A DNA stretch of 60,000 nucleotides from assembly GCF_032854445.1 (NCBI RefSeq), contig NC_088302.1:16241338-16301337 (forward strand), given 5' to 3'. Position numbers and translations under genes: made by a program. The notes under the pieces were generated by a model. It did not search any database and was not told the origin of the DNA. It was given only the letters and a program-made list of their open reading frames with translations. Of the stretch, positions 55,756-60,000 are shown one piece after another; position 1 is the first letter of the stretch; every line of letters begins with the position of its first letter. Source of the DNA: Liolophura sinensis (lineage: Eukaryota > Mollusca > Polyplacophora > Chitonida > Chitonidae).

Positions 55756-56359
55756 GTTTGGTGTTGACTAAATTTAAAGACTAATTGATACCATTGGTTG
55801 CGTTCCACAGCTCTTTACCTTAAGTTTTGAAGTAGTCTGGATATGGGGAAAGGATCATAACACGACTTGAGCAACAGATGTCGCCGAATCAATAAGACAA
55901 ATCAGCATCACAATAACTAACTGACGCTCTTAGCGGTCATGGGTCGATGCGTGGAAGTCGAAAAGGTGCGACGCGCTCATCGGTATACATCATGTCAAGT
56001 TACCGGGTACTCACACCCACGTTTACATGTCCGAAAAACATTTAACTTTACATTTGTTTTGGGCAAGTGTAATTTTGATGACATCATAAATTTCCAATAA
56101 TACATTAATTTGCAATTGTTTTGATTTTCCCTCCAGTCCCCTTGTTACGTCGTTGTAACAGAGCTAGTATCCCTCCATACATAGCCAACGATTCGTATGA
56201 ATATAGAGCAATATTTTATGGAAAAAAGTTTCAGCTTATAATACCTCATTGTTCACATAATTTTATTCCACTTAAAGTTAATAGACCTGAATAAACAACA
56301 GAATACCTTTTTTCCGAAAGTGTGGCTTGTGCGTTTTTCTAAGCTTTGTAGAATTCAAG
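55756..56359. promoter_or_regulatory. Head-to-head intergenic region, probable bidirectional promoter
   Basis: About 600 bp separate the two start codons and hold no coding sequence. On the laminin strand a CCAAT-box core (CAACCAATGG) lies at 55791-55800, about 40 bp from the ATG. On the other side TTACGTCG near 56145 resembles a CRE-like site. No clear TATA box was seen for either gene. These sites are inferred by eye only. Confidence 0.5.

Positions 56360-60000
<3,641 letters not shown>

Overview
The window is animal nuclear DNA. It is AT-rich and intron-dense, with GT-AG introns, many tRNA-derived SINE copies, small foldback elements and minisatellites. Two protein-coding genes can be supported, arranged head to head. 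The SINE with the tail reading (minus strand) AATATTCTTGAGTAYGGCGTAAAACACCAATCAAATAAA resembles the V-SINE/RUDI type reported from molluscs, so a lophotrochozoan marine invertebrate is likely; species cannot be told from this sequence alone.

Positions 55755 down to 1797 (minus strand) hold most of a laminin alpha-chain gene. I could chain 42 coding exons, with reading phase matching at every junction, for about 2,458 residues. In order they encode a signal peptide, a laminin N-terminal (LN) domain, five LE (laminin-EGF) repeats, a short LF/IVb-like domain, about four and a half LE repeats, a laminin IV-A (L4) domain inserted in an LE repeat, about seven LE repeats, a long coiled coil, then LG1, LG2 and the start of LG3. 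The rest of the G domain and the stop codon lie beyond position 1. The IVb-like module followed by L4 points to the alpha3/alpha5 (Drosophila LanA) class, but with a shorter LEa run and a much shorter IVb than vertebrate alpha5. Exon 1 carries an apparent one-base deletion that breaks the frame in the LN domain.

From 56360 to the right edge (plus strand) lie the first four exons of the 20S proteasome alpha subunit PSMA4 (about 95 residues). The first coding exon is only the ATG. About 600 bp separate the two start codons, so the interval probably contains both promoters.

Nearly everything else is intron, carrying about 18 copies of one tRNA-headed SINE (family A), 5 of a second (family B), older dispersed repeats, MITE-like foldbacks and several tandem arrays. 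The most unusual pattern is that at least five laminin exon-intron junctions (exons 2, 8, 11, 23, 31) have been duplicated, from one extra copy to about two dozen, into the neighbouring intron. This leaves runs of decoy splice sites next to the real ones. No operon, CRISPR array, rRNA or canonical tRNA gene was found.
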